Made by a program: the position numbers and the translations under genes. The notes beneath the pieces were generated by a model. That model had not been told where the DNA came from, searched no databases, and was given only the letters and a program-made list of their open reading frames with translations. From Plectrocnemia conspersa (Eukaryota; Arthropoda; Insecta; Trichoptera; Polycentropodidae), in NCBI GenBank assembly GCA_009617715.1, contig VTFK01000097.1, positions 905,283-969,282 of the forward strand: DNA of 64,000 nt. Direction: 5' to 3'. Below are positions 26,170-39,249 of this stretch, one piece after another (within the stretch, counting starts at the first letter, position 1; every line of letters begins with the position of its first letter).

Positions 26170-27060
26170 AGGTGTTGCCAATATACATTATATAGTAAGA
26201 TGTTTTATTCCATTTTAATTCGATGCGATTCTAAAGAAGTTTACATAAAAAAAATATTATTCAAAAAGCAATTTATTGAGTGGAAAGTGGAAAAAATATA
26301 GTTTTAACCAAGCTTTTCAGCAGTAGCATGTGTTCATGGCCTTTTAATTGATCGGCTTGGTGTGTGATCATATTAGGAAGCAACATGTCAGGTTCATCAA
26401 TAAAACCACTCTTTTAAACATAGTTGGAGGAATTAATTATAAAAACATAAACTTCGCAGTAGATTAAGCTTTTTAACTGTTTAAAAAAATGGGTATTTTA
26501 GTTAAAATGGCACACCACCATGAAAAAGAAAACCTTTTAACAGTTTTAAGTGGTCTTGAGAAAAGCTAACGAGTGCATCCGAAATGGCTTTCAAAACGGC
26601 CATTTGTAATATGCTTTACCGGCCAACGGCAATTTTTTTTATAAAAAAAAACTCGTCACCTTTCCGTAATTTGTCGTTAATTTTATAATAAAATTTAAAC
26701 TTTTTACGATAAAAATATAATAATGTAACGTAATTTAGAATAGATTATTAAATTAATTTTGCGATATATTATTTATAAAATAATAGGTTGTTAGAAAAAT
26801 ATTTGCGGTTTTTACTTTAAATTATCGAAATAAAGTATAATTAATAATACTATATTAGATTTACTATTGTTTTTTTAGGCAAAAATTCCATTAGTTCACA
26901 CACATACACTTTTTTTCATGAGTTAATTGTCATTATAAATAACATTTTGCAGTGCTATTAATAATGACAATGGAGGCAATTTATTTTGTTCTGACTTTAT
27001 TGTCAGGGATGTTAATTTTTGTTTATTGCTATTTTTTTGTAGCAATTGCAATCTTCAGGT
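26170..27060. other. AT-rich intergenic DNA
   Basis: Noncoding. A short GC-richer patch at about 26560-26640 carries AAAACGGCCATTTG and TTACCGGCCAACGGC. No gene, repeat or RNA was recognised. Confidence 0.45.
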
Positions 27061-27370
27061 GCATTTTTTATCTGCAGACTCCAGGCGTTTTCGAAGCGGG
27101 CTTAACTCTGGTTTCCGAATGTTGAGTTGTACCGGAGGATACAAAGAGAGAAGCGGCAGCTTTTGCGATATTCGATAGTCTGAATTTTATTTGGCCTCAT
27201 ATTTCTCGAAGTTCGTACAAACTTGGTGGGTTCAAGTTCTACAGCTCTAATGCCTTGAAGCCCAACGTGTAAGAGTCGGAGGAAATTTCTGAGAAATTGT
27301 TTGAAGAAGTGATCGTTGGTTTCCCGCGTTCTCGTATTATTACTTATGGTCCCCTCCATAAGATTTTGTT
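27060..27370. other. GC-rich island 3
   Basis: About 310 bp of mixed composition between AT-rich flanks. Open on the minus strand for 85 codons, with no recognisable domain and no splice-site bounds. Candidate regulatory island. Confidence 0.3.
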
Positions 27371-28039
27371 TTCCACCTTTTTCAAAAATATTTCTTTATG
27401 GTGGTGCCCTTTTTTTTAACAAAAAAAGACATTTTTTGTCTTAGACATTCAAACCCTGCCTTTGTATATCATATGGCAAATAACTTTCACCCCAGGGATT
27501 ATGATTTATTAACATAATATTTAGATTTTCACGTATATAAATTTACTAAAAGCTTTTTCATGATTTTAGACCTGCCAATTTAATCCCTTCATTGGGCAGT
27601 CCAATTATTGAATAAATTTTGGTTTAATTTATGAAATTTAAAAAAAGTTTACCGTGATTTTTTGTGTTTTACTTAAAAGTGGAGTAAGAAATTTACACAT
27701 TTACATTTACAATAGTCATCGATTTATAAATCTGACCTAATTCAAACTTAATTATGTGAGCTTAATAAAACCACTAGTTTGTAAGCCTATATAAAAAAGT
27801 TTTATTGTGTGTGTGTGTAATACTTACATGAAAAGAAACGCTTTTAAATCAGAGGATTATAATTATACAAATATTATATTAACAATTTTCTTTAACAAGT
27901 TTCTGATGTTAAATTTATAGTCGTGGTAATTTTCTGAAAACACAGCTTGTTCAATCTTGGGATCTCTTTAGTTAACCCCAACATAGAAAAATAAATCATA
28001 TAGTACACCATTACGAGGAAAACATCGTTATCGTACGAT

Positions 28040-28640
28040 ATAATAAAATTCGTGTATATTTTCGGTCGCTCGTTGTATACGACCCATAAAATATTCATGC
28101 TCGTAACAAAGGACAAATCGCGTCAATTTCCATCGGCGACTGATCTCATCGTGATCGACGCCCGCACAGGGCCGGATTGTCGCCCCTTATCGCCCGTCAT
28201 AAAGGGCGCAATCCGCCCTTATCGAATCGCACTTTTTCCGACATGCCGACCGGCCTGCTGCGGTTTTATTGCCGGCAGTTTATATAATTTTCCTACATGA
28301 AATAACACTTTGCTGCCGATCGGGGGTGCCCCGGTTTTAGTGGTCCCTGGGCCGGCCCTGAGTTATGGATATGGCATAACAATGAGCATTAGCTGAGTGA
28401 TTGCAGTGCCGTAAAACCGGCCCGATGACCTGAGGGGAACGTGCCGAATTTTTTACTTTATTTTTTCGTAGGCATTTCTTGCTATTCCACTCTCGTGGAT
28501 TCGACTTGATGGCTTTTGCTATTTTAACGTCTTTACGGCATGATGTATTATTTATAAACGGGTTGAATACTTGAATACGGCATCATCCTAGGAGAGCCGT
28601 ACGCATTTTGGTTTACGAGCGGAGAAAATGTTATAATTTA
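28040..28640. other. GC-rich island 4 (contains a hAT-MITE-like segment)
   Basis: The GC-richest part of this stretch. Outside the MITE-like segment at 28167-28360 it includes GTAAAACCGGCCCGATGACC at about 28411. Part could be transposon and part regulatory DNA; I cannot separate them. Confidence 0.35.
28167..28360. mobile_element. Possible hAT-like MITE, 194 bp
   Basis: It begins CAGGGCCGG and ends CCGGCCCTG, a 9 bp inverted repeat of the CAGGG type found at many hAT ends. The interior is GC-rich with its own inverted segments (CGCCCTTTAT-type, 28193-28226). No 8 bp target duplication is visible (CGCCCGCA left, AGTTATGG right), so the call is tentative. Confidence 0.35.
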
Positions 28641-28649
28641 TACCGACAA

Positions 28650-31300
28650 AAAGTAGTAAAATGCTAAAAGTATGAACTGTTTATTTGCTTCGGCATCTAT
28701 ATAATATGTACACTTTGCATACATATGTATGTATATAAAAAGTAAAATTTAAGACATGTATGATTATTATTAGTATAAAGAAAATTACTTTTAGCATGTG
28801 TAACTAAAGAGACATTTTACAAAATACATATTGAAAAAAAAACATTTATCTATCGTAACTTAAAAAATACATTAGTATATAAATTTAGACATTCATTATA
28901 TAGTTGGAATATAATAAAAATAAAATTTTTTTTTTTAATTTAATTTAATACACAATAAATTTTTTATAAATATAAATTTTAATTATATAAATTGTCTTCA
29001 TGATATAGAATATTACTCAATAAATATATTGTGAAAACTTTTTTATATCTCCTAAATTTATGTTGATTATTTTATATATGTATTACTACGATAAAGGGAT
29101 GTATTAGCGATTTTAAATTACTCTGTGTTTCAGAGTAATAATTCTTAATAAATAAAACTTAGCTATAATAATTCTTCACTATTGTTGTAAATCTTATGAT
29201 TCTTGACTATTGAAACGAATAGTAGTAAATTACATAATATATTTGCAATTACTGCTCAGGTAAAAATACAATATGTAGTTGGTACATGCTAGTTGTAATT
29301 ATATATTTTTAGCCTTTATGAAAATAATACAAAATAATAACATGCATGTTTTGTACGCTTGTCCTTGAACGGTCAAAACTGTTATTATTATTTTTTACAT
29401 AAGTGAGGACCAGTACCATCACGTTTTTATGCTAGTAAAAATGCTACATTATATTTTATATAATAGGCACTTCCGAAGTTGTCACGTCAAGTGTCTTCTT
29501 TTTGTCTCGAAATGAACAATGTAACAAATTTACAATGTGAGGTAATATTGTTTTTTTTTTGTGTATAATTGATGATAGTCATAGAATTTTGACATTATTT
29601 TAATGACTCAACATCGTTTAAGTCTTTTGCAACTGTAAATGGAACACGCACAAATAGTTAAATATAATTATGACCAACGAATAATTAAATATGTACAATT
29701 TTTAAATTTTGAGTTGAATGGACATTTATATGATTTTTTAATATTAAAATTGCTATATCCTGTTATGAAATAAATACTGGTAATAAAAAACAGTCTCTAT
29801 GTCCTTGAGAAATAATTGTGAAAAATTGCAATCATTAACAATGACCGCATAGCCGGCTCTTGATCATCTTTGATGATCAAGAGCAAATAGATTAAAACAT
29901 GATGTGACTAATTCATATTAATTGATACACGGTTAGTGTATTTTTTTAAAGAAAATATATTATGTACATATTGTATGTATTTTATAAAAATATATTTTTT
30001 TAATAAATAATTAAACGTATAGTCATAAGAATATATTAATAATAGGGTATATTAATAATTCGTTACGTATGAAATAATTACAAATTTTAGAGATAGAATA
30101 TTATTATTATTCTATATTAAAATAGCGCAGTTAATATTTTTACCTGAATTTGAAAAAGTTTTTAAATACTATGGAGAAAAATTTAAGATGTTGATTTACT
30201 TAATGTTTAAGAATTTAGATTAGAATATTAAGAGCGAACTCAACATTTGCTATTTTTTATTTTTAAATAATATTTCTCAAACAGTGATATACAATAGTTG
30301 AAAATCAATTTTTGAATATTATTATGAAAGATTATAAAAAAGTTGATAAACTTTTACTGTTAGCATAACTATGCTAATTGAATAAGCAAAATGTAAAATT
30401 ATTAAAAAAAATGTAAACTAAAAATGTGCATACTACATATTTATTTATAATCGTTAAATCTTTTTAATATATATAAGTATTAAAATAAATTTCACTGACT
30501 TATTTTAATTATAACAGACGCATATTTTAAATATGTTTAATGTTATTAAGTTTATTTTATATTTATATTTTTTCAACATAATAATAGCTGTCAAAAATAT
30601 AATAGAAAAAAGGAAGGCATTGGAAAGGTAATTAGGGCTCCAACATATTTTTATTTATGTAGCACTACATTTCTGAAACCAGCATATCAATTTTATTCTT
30701 GTACTAAGATATTATTCGAGTAACTTGTAAATGAAATATTATCTTTTATTTGATTACTATTCCCAAATCCCCTTCAGCAACGTTTCTGGTCTAATAACCT
30801 TCCATGTTCCCACGATTAAAATCGTCAGCAGCTCGCGGTGACCTCTGCCATCGGTACCCTTGATCATGGTCAATGTGGGTAATGAACCTTACGAATGAAA
30901 ATAAAAAAAGTGTAAGTTATTTTAACTAGCTGTGTTAGTGAAATTATATTTAAACTAGTAAAAATATAATTGACTTAAACATATATATATAAAAATGCAA
31001 TTTGCCGATCCCGGAAATGTCAATCCTGAAACGCTAAGATTGCAATTTTGGCACTGTAAGACTTATTTTTACGCATACACATTATTTTAAATATATAAAC
31101 AAATTATTCAAAACTATTTATTAGGCAATAAAATATTTATTATACGGTATATTTTATGAGAAATTATAAAATAATTTCAGTTTTTCATTAATGCTATAAA
31201 AGTTTTGCCGAGGCTCCACAGATGTCTCTATAACTTTATTATTTTAAGTTAAGCTCTATAAAATCTTCTATAGAAAATATTTAAAAAATACGTTATCATT
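28650..31300. other. AT-rich desert
   Basis: Extremely AT-rich noncoding sequence. Features seen: a 13 bp hairpin at 29856-29884 (GCTCTTGATCATC, 3-base loop, exact complement) and a short GC-richer patch at 30770-30890. No gene. Confidence 0.5.
29856..29884. repeat. Perfect 13 bp inverted repeat with 3-base loop
   Basis: GCTCTTGATCATC at 29856-29868 and its exact reverse complement at 29872-29884. Too short for a microRNA precursor by itself; the surrounding sequence does not extend the stem. Confidence 0.8.
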
Positions 31301-31309
31301 TTTACCATC

Positions 31310-31690
31310 TTTTTACCAATACATGCTAGCTATAATCTCATGCCACCCAATTTCGCTTAATCTGGCGATTCGGTGCTTGAAAAAGCTCGTTCCCCCTTGC
31401 TCCAATTTCACACCTTGCTGCAGGATGGTGCGAGACGCGATCTCGTCACGTCGACAATTTAATTTTTCCCGGAAGCGGCAATGGCCGCTGTTAATTTCAT
31501 AAAATGTCGCCAGTTTCCGCCAACCAGCGCCGGTTTCATCGCAGCATCCCAGTCGGTCCATTACTTCCGCGCCACTATCGCGCGCGTGGGTGTTTATTTG
31601 ATTTTTTTAACTTTAATCTCTGCAGCGAATCGCATAAACACATACATACCAGCGAAGGTGTTAAGCGCGTTGGGGAATCTCATAAAAATG
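31310..31690. other. GC-rich island 5
   Basis: About 380 bp with sharp AT-rich borders. It contains GGAAGCGGCAATGGCCGCTG and TAATTTCATAAAATGTCGCC, a homeodomain-site-like AATTTAATTTTT, and TATCGCGCGCGTGGG. Open frames lie on both strands without codon signature. Candidate conserved noncoding element. Confidence 0.4.
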
Positions 31691-32699
31691 TTTGCATTCA
31701 TATTAGCTTTTGTGTGATAAAAATGTTTTTCTGCATAACGCATTCATATATTAAATTTTATTATTTAAAATGTATTTTTATAATATTAAATTATACAGAG
31801 AAATATGAGTTTGGATGATGAAAATTATTAAACAAGTAGTAATTAATAATATTAATTAAGGGTAAAAAAAGTTATCATGTAAAGCGAATTTACATTGACA
31901 TATGTAAATCAATTTAAGGCAATAACCAGATTTTATCGGCGTAACAAGTTTGCCTGAATAAATGCTTTCGAAAATATTATTAAAAATGTTATTTGCAACT
32001 GCAGAATCGCATTTAAAATTATAATTATTTAGCGAGCAATGTTTTGCACATGTATTAAACTTTAAATTATCACAAGCTATTATAAATATATTTCAATTAT
32101 GTTCTTTTAAAATATTTAATTAAATTACCTTAGTCGCATCGTACTTTTAATCAATATGTTTTCAGAATCTAGACGGTTTTCCCAATACATTCTATATCAG
32201 AAATATATCATTATATATAACCGGAATTCTTAGAAAAAGTCAAATGGAGCAACAAAATATTTTCCAGTAACTGGCGTAATAAATACATTTATGATGTGGT
32301 GTTTTATCCTGGTGTCACAATCTTGATATTTTTTATTTTTACATTATTAATAAATTCGTATAAATATTGTCTGTAAAATAACCTTTGTATTTAATATTTA
32401 TAAAAAATCCATCTAGATGTCTTAAATTGTCTGTCTTAATTTATGTGTCTTCTAGAAACAATAGTGTGGATTATTTTTGGTTTGCTTTAAATCTGCGCAA
32501 TTCTGCAATGACGAAGTATTGTGACTATAAAAAGTCTAAAAAAATATGATTATTTAAAAACAATATTAAAATTGTAGGATGACAATACCATTTTGAGGTG
32601 GTTATGGTTCAGGTGGAGGCGTTATGCTCACACTTAAATATTATGTAATAAATTAAGAATCACCTTTTTTTATTATTAATTTAATATTTATTCCATTGC

Positions 32700-33110
32700 A
32701 TTGTTATTTGTATTATGAGCTTACAGGGGGTGCCATTGCTGCTGTGCCATAATGGCGCTCATTATTATTATGTACCACTCAGACAATGGGCGTACGAATG
32801 GTTCGTCGGTGTTTTTCGTCGGAAGGGTCGCGTTCGTCGCGCATCGCGCCCAGAATTTTAAACACCGTCTATTTATTAAGGGCGGGGTAAATAGCAGCAT
32901 CCCTATGTAAATATTACCGAAGGATATTAAAATAATCCCCGGTGATCGCTCAACGCTATAGCGTTTCATTACGCAGGCTATTAACGCTAATACAACAGTC
33001 GGAAAAATAATTGTCTTACCTAGTCGAAGAAGGGGAGAGAAAGGCGAATTTGTGGAAATTGTCAGTCGGTCGGCGGTGAGACGTTTTTCTGTTTAATTGT
33101 TTTCGTGGTT
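32700..33110. other. GC-rich island 6 (contains inverted-duplicate copy A)
   Basis: The left part (32726-32880) is strongly CpG-containing (GTCGCGTTCGTCGCGCATCG). The right part is copy A of the inverted pair described separately. There is no coding signature. Confidence 0.45.
32892..33083 (-). repeat. Inverted duplicate, copy A (pairs with 38381-38604)
   Basis: Reading the minus strand, this segment matches copy B in the same order along its length. Shared blocks include CACCGCCGACCGACTGACAA, TTTCCACAAATTC, GACAATTATTTTTCCGACTG, TTAGCG, TAATGAAACGCTA, GGGATTATTTTAAT and GATGCTG. Over the ungapped 121 bp core I counted about 15 differences, mostly transitions. It is 192 bp here against 224 bp in copy B, which has an extra pyrimidine-rich stretch. 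Confidence 0.85.
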
Positions 33111-33119
33111 CTTTGTCAA

Positions 33120-35300
33120 ATAACCTTATAGTATTATTGGATCTAGTGAGTTTCTTTAAGAGCGGGATAATATTATTTTAAATTCTGAATTCCCAAACTC
33201 ATATTTTGAATAAATTCAGTATTAGCATTATATCTTAAAAGTAAAACGAGTTGATGCAATATTTGGTTAATTTAAAATAATAAATTGTGTTCTATTATTA
33301 AATTAGTAGATACATTTTTAGTCATAATTGAAATTTCCCGAGAAGAATGAAAAATATTAATTTCTCATTTCTCGAGAAAGTGTTTTATTGTGGAAATTAT
33401 TTTTTTTACAGATATACAAGCGCATAATTTTAAATGTAGTAGGTTTAAATTTGCTAAGTTCACAGCTGTATTCAGAGCAAATAATTAAATAAGGGGATTT
33501 TTAAATAAATTCCTAATACATTGTTTAATAAATGTCTTTAAAAATTGTGCTTTGCAAATATTTTTATACGACTTCCTCAAGCATTTAAAAAGTAAAATGC
33601 AATGACCAATACTTTAAAAATGTATATATTCCAAACACATTTTGCTTAAGAAGCTAGACTACATATCAATAATTCAATACTCAAATGATGACTTTATTAA
33701 TTGTTTTTTTCATATTTTTCTATTTCTTTCGCTTAAATTGTAAAAAGTTTTTATATTTTTTCCTTAAATTATTTTCACAAACGTTTATATTTAAAATTTT
33801 TTTGATCAAATTACAGCTAATAACGAATTATAAACACGAAAATGGTTTGAAACCAGTAACATGTATGTTATTTATAATTAGATGTTTATAATTAGTATTA
33901 GTATGTAGTATACAAAAATATATACTGTTAATATATACTCTGGTAAACTTATTTTTTCATATGAATTTCTTGTGAGCATAATAATTTTGCTTCATATTTT
34001 ATATGACATTTAAAAATGGTAAATATTTTTTACAATTACATATATTGAGAAAAAGATTTCCCGAATAGTAGGTTTGAATGTTTTTTTTCATATAACCTTG
34101 CAATAAAAACATATAAATTTTAACAAAATTTAAAATATGATCCTTCTTTACAGTAACGTTATAAAGACTCGTCGTGCATAGTTTTCAGATTAATATTTAC
34201 TGTATAAATTATAACCTTGCTCAGGTAGCTATTGAAATAAATAAATAAATAAAATAAAATAAATAAAAAAATAAAAATGATAAAGGAAATGTAAGGAGCT
34301 TCATAATTCTGCACATCAGGAAAGGGTTTATCCCAGCAACGCAGTTATACAGTTTATTTTGCAGTTCAGTTACAACAGTGCTAGGTTAGGTTGTTATTGA
34401 TTTATTGTATTTCAAATAAAATATATACATCTTGCTCTTCCTAGACTTCTTTTAGGCGCCCCCTGTACCTATAATAATTAAAATACATCTAAACAAAATT
34501 CTGGTCATATGAGTTGAGGAAACTATGCACTAGAAACTCTCAGTAACTGCAGGCTTTTGAATGAAGGATACTAAGAAAAAAAATCGGGCCTGTGTCTAAA
34601 ATGATACCGTTACCAAACTGTATAAGTTGTATCAACAGTCTGACGTCGTTAAATATATTCAAATGTAGCGTTTCGATGGGCAGGAAATTTGTCCCGCATG
34701 GAAGACTCGAAATAAGTAGCGCAGTTATTCCTCAATTAGCATCAGCAACTGGCACTGTGTGGCCTTAGATAGAGTAAAAAATAATCTTGGTAAATAATGT
34801 CAGTAAAAAATAGCAGTAAAAAATATTTGCTGATATAGTGCGACAGGAAATAAGACAACATAGTTAAGTAAATATTGTACATACATGTCCAGATCAATAA
34901 ATATAAAATAAACAAATAAAAATTGATCAGGAAATTAAGTGTCAAAAAAATCAAATCAAGAACGAAAGCAGCTTAAAAAGACATCGTTAGAGTTGGTTGA
35001 GTAAATATCTGCTATCATTAATTTTATCATATTATACAAAAAGGGAAACTCAAGGTTGTAAAGCTTTTTATGAGCCAATAATACAAAAGGTTAGAATGAG
35101 CCATACAATATCGATACTGGTTTTTTTATTTGAGTGCAATGGCTTCGATTTAGCCTTACATTTAAGTAAGTTATAAATTACATATGTTTAAAGAATAGTA
35201 ATAATTTTAATTTGGTTTTTATGTAACACATTTAATCAAAATGTATTTATTAAAATAGATTAAAATGTCCTATTTATAATTTATATATGAACATATTAAT
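33120..35300. other. AT-rich desert
   Basis: Noncoding AT-rich sequence with a (AATA)n-type microsatellite at 34228-34280. Open frames here are Phe/Leu/Ile-rich products of T-runs. No gene seen. Confidence 0.5.
34228..34280. repeat. Microsatellite, (AATA/AAATA)n
   Basis: Uninterrupted A and T tetra- and pentanucleotide repeat (AAATAAATAAATAAAATAAA and onward). Confidence 0.85.
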
Positions 35301-35309
35301 CAATTTTGA

Positions 35310-35550
35310 GCGGCGCACATAAGGCAAACATCTTGGGCAGACGCCTTTATTCCGTCGCCGCTGACAACTGAGGCATCGTTGACACCTAGACGCCACAATT
35401 TATCATCCCCGACGCAGGATATTGTTAATATGACGCCAGGTGGCTAATGGCTCCTTATATATATATACTGGCTAAAACCTGCAGAGCCACCCGACCGGTG
35501 ACAGGTAGCCAAACTTATGATCGGATAAAGAAAAATTATAGCAAGGGTGC
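35310..35550. other. GC-rich island 7
   Basis: About 240 bp containing TTATTCCGTCGCCGCTGACA, GACGCCACAATTTATCATCC and ATATGACGCCAGGTGGC, with a short (TA)n run at 35457-35468. No reading frame of note. Candidate regulatory element. Confidence 0.35.
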
Positions 35551-35559
35551 CTCTTGCCT

Positions 35560-38090
35560 TTTTCAGGGCGATACAATAAATCGTATAAACGCTCGTCGTT
35601 TATAATACGAATAATTTTTGTTGTATAAAAATAATGTAATTGAAAGAGGAAAACGATGGAAAAGGTATGTTCGTTTGGAAAAATTGACAGAAAAATGATG
35701 CTGAGAGGCTTTAAAACGCTAGGAGTAAATGAATAAAATAGACAATGATAAATCTGGTTGCATACAATATACTACTACTTTTATATTCAATTTATGATAT
35801 TTAAAATGTTTTAATTGCCTATTTTCAGTATACACTATAAATAGAGCACAGTTCCGTGGAATAAACACTAAAATGGAATCGATTATATTTTAGTCAGACA
35901 ACAAAACCGCATACTACTACCCTTCCATTTACTCGCCTGAACAAGTATAGATCGTTAGAAAATGTCATGTATCTCTGCTGCATCCTGTACATTTACACTA
36001 AATCTAACAAATGTCGAAGCCATTATGTTATTCGAAAGCAAGTACGTTGGATCAAATCATATATAAGCTAGTTACATACATCAATAAGGTTGATCTTACT
36101 AAAAAAATATATGCATAGTAATGAGAAATAACCTAATGATCCAAAGTGTCTATAAAATTGACTCAAGCTGAAGTCATTGAACTTAAAATATTTGCATACA
36201 TAAAATATTAGCGAGGCATGAAATAAAAATCAGGGTTGATAAACTTTTAAAATAGAAAGGTCAAATATTAGTATTACAGCGATATTATTTTTATCGAAAT
36301 CTATATTTTTACAGATCGAATGGTTTTATAGCAGAAGTCTGTGATTTTACAGCCAGACTGTGCACGTTACACATGCAAATGTGATTTTGTATGACTAGCT
36401 TTATTCAGATTGCAAAGTATTTTAATTATGTATAAACTACTAAACCAAATAAACTTAAAAAAAATTTTTTGCTTTATAATTTTTTTTTTGAAAAATAAAC
36501 TGGTGCCAAAGTAGTGTTTTAAAAATTATTTCAGATTAAAAATATTCTTAAAACTGTGTCCCTATGAATATTTTGACTGTATAATATTAAAACTTTAATT
36601 GTTGATACATATATTCATATAATTGTATTTGAAATCTAGGTCGAGAAGATATGATCATTTTTGTCAGCGTAGATTGCTGACCTTCAATCTAAAGTAAATT
36701 GATAACAAGTTAATATATTCAATTTATGGAGTAAAAAAGTTTTTTTTAACAAAATTGACTAAATAGATGAAAACATCTAAAATAATGGTGCAGTATTTTT
36801 AGTTCAACTCTGATGTCTGATGAAGGTAAAGTAATCATTACCAATTTGTTTTTTTTACTCAAACACGATGAAAATTATACATAGAAATACATCAAGTAAA
36901 GATAATATATTAAAAATCGAGCTTACAAAGAGCCTACTTTATTATCCATCACATTGTGGCACACGAGAAAATCATTAAGACTTAAAAACAAAACGGTATG
37001 TCATTGATATATAATTATTATTTATATAAAAATAAATATTAATATGTAGAATCAAAAGATTTAACACTAAATTAGCTGTTAAGGCCAAGTTATTAGTATG
37101 ATTGTTAAGACCAAGCATAAAGATTAAACGCCTAAAGGCCAAAGCTTGCGGTCGGAGCAGCGCTATTCTGTTTCCACCGCCTTATAAATGTTTATACAAC
37201 GTTTTTGCTATTTAAAATGCTGTCATTAAAAGCCGATCTATTAAATATTACATTTATATTACAACTAAATGACAGAAATTTTCAAGTAAAATACTAAGAT
37301 AAATCCATAATAATGCCTGTATTACATTAGGGCAGTTTGCTCGAACCAACTATATTTTTCAATATGTATAGATCAGATTTGCTAACATTAATTATGTTAT
37401 ACTACCGCTGTTATTATAACTTATAATGATATACTAAATGGTATATCTTAATATGTAATACTTAAATGAAATGAAAAATATCTGCAACTCTAGAAAATTA
37501 GGACAAATGAACAGATAAGAAATAAAAAATAAAATACTTTAGTTTAGACTATTATATTCAGACTCAGTTAACCGCTTTGAAGGTATTGATTTGACCATGC
37601 GGGATAGATGTTTTTACAATTTAGAGTGCTATATTACAATATACATATATTACGGCTCTTAATACAACACATAATTTGTTGCTATATCGAAATATTGTGG
37701 ATAGTTGTCCGAAAATATTTCATGCCTTTGCATAAAATCCTGCAGCCGCCGAGAATCGCTTGTGTCGCATGCGTATTCCATAACAGGCTTACCAAGATAT
37801 ATAGACCGTAAAAACACCTGTTGAAGAAAATAAATCTCATACTCATCTTGTCACTGAAATTATTTTTGGATGAAAAAATGAATACCGCAGTGAAAGTAAG
37901 CTGAGGGGTGACACAGGAAGTGATTGCTGGAGTAAAAAGTTGTTGAAAAGATCTAAATAATATAACAATAGCAACTTATAACTGTTTCTAGTGAAGCATT
38001 TTAAAGCACATAGAAGTTTATATTGCTAAGAAAAAATAATGATAAAAATATTGTAATGAAACGCAAATTATTGCGTCATTTATAAGAGTT
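35560..38090. other. AT-rich desert
   Basis: Noncoding. A small GC-richer patch lies at 37130-37195. A 67-codon open frame at 37608-37811 has no domain and no splice context. No gene supported. Confidence 0.45.
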
Positions 38091-38094
38091 CTAA

Positions 38095-38635
38095 AATCTC
38101 ATCTGTTCTTACTGAGCCTGACCGAGTTTGCGGCGAAAGGAAAACTTGCGAGACCGTTTAATTTTAATTGGCGAATAATAAAACAGACGGAGAAAAAACG
38201 AGAAGAAGGAAGAAGAGAAACGACGAGGAGCTTTCAGACAAGGGCCAAAAGAGCTTTTTCCACGGACGAAACTACAATTAGGAATCTAATATTTCCCCGG
38301 AGCGGCCGCGCGAAACTTTTCTTCATACGCGCTGCCGACGGAAAAGTGGGCGAAAAGTTATGAAAGCAATTAGGTGGAAAGACAGCTCACCACCGACCGA
38401 CTGATAATTTCCACAAATTCACTTTTCTTTCCCACCCCACCGAATACCGTCTCTGCCTTCTTCCCATCTTCGGCTAGGTAGACAATTATTTTTCCGACTG
38501 TTATATTAGCGCTAATAGCTTGCATAATGAAACGCTACAGCGGCGAACGATCGCCAGGGATTATTTTAATGGCCTTCGATAATATTTGCATAGAGATGCT
38601 GTTAGTTCTTCTTCTTCTTTGAGTTCAAAACCCAC
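38095..38635. other. GC-rich island 8 (contains inverted-duplicate copy B)
   Basis: About 540 bp. The left part is purine-rich (GAAGAAGGAAGAAGAGAAAC) and then CpG-rich (CCCCGGAGCGGCCGCGCG, about 38297-38314). The right part is copy B. No coding signature; no splice-bounded frame. Confidence 0.45.
38381..38604 (+). repeat. Inverted duplicate, copy B (pairs with 32892-33083)
   Basis: The plus strand carries the sequence found on the minus strand of copy A about 5.3 kb to the left: CACCACCGACCGACTGATAA, TTTCCACAAATTC, GACAATTATTTTTCCGACTG, TAATGAAACGCTA, GGGATTATTTTAAT and GATGCTG. Weaker similarity continues a few tens of bases before 38381 (CAATTA...GGAAAGAC). No terminal repeats or target-site duplications frame it. 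Confidence 0.85.
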
Positions 38636-39009
38636 ATAAAAAGGTGCGTATAAAAAGCTTCAATAAAGCGATTATTACTTTTATAAATAGTTGTATAATT
38701 GAGGCAAATAGTACTTTTTGAAGCAAAACATTTATAAAATAATTATAGTATAGTATGTAAACATAATGAATTTATCGATTTATACACATAAAAATGGGCT
38801 TAGAAAGCAATATATTTTCGATTTTCTTCAATAAACTGTAAACCTTTAATAAACGTATCATTAAAACAAATTAAATTAATCATATTAATGCATTTAATGT
38901 TTTAGAATAAGATAAAAATAATTTAAATATATTTCTGGTTTTGCTTTTGCAGCCAAATAATTACCGGAAGAGCTGGTAATAGTTTATTTATAAATATATT
39001 TAAATTATA

Positions 39010-39245
39010 AAACATATGTCGATGCCGCTATCGGGCGGTGGAGTTGAAATGGCAGGTAATGGAAGCCGGAGAGTCTTCTTTGGCGTGTCAAGTTGAATTA
39101 TTGTCGGCTGTGATCTGTCCTGATGTGCTCTCGTGATAATGTTAGACTATCTGCTGATTATCTTATGTCCACGCAACATTCTGATTCATCGATGACTCCG
39201 GCGATCGGTGACCAAAGGGTAGATGAACAATAGGATAGAACGTTA
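39010..39245. other. GC-rich island 9
   Basis: About 235 bp containing GATGCCGCTATCGGGCGGTG and TCATCGATGACTCCGGCGAT. Sharp AT-rich flanks, no reading frame. Candidate conserved noncoding element. Confidence 0.35.
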
Positions 39246-39249
39246 TATC

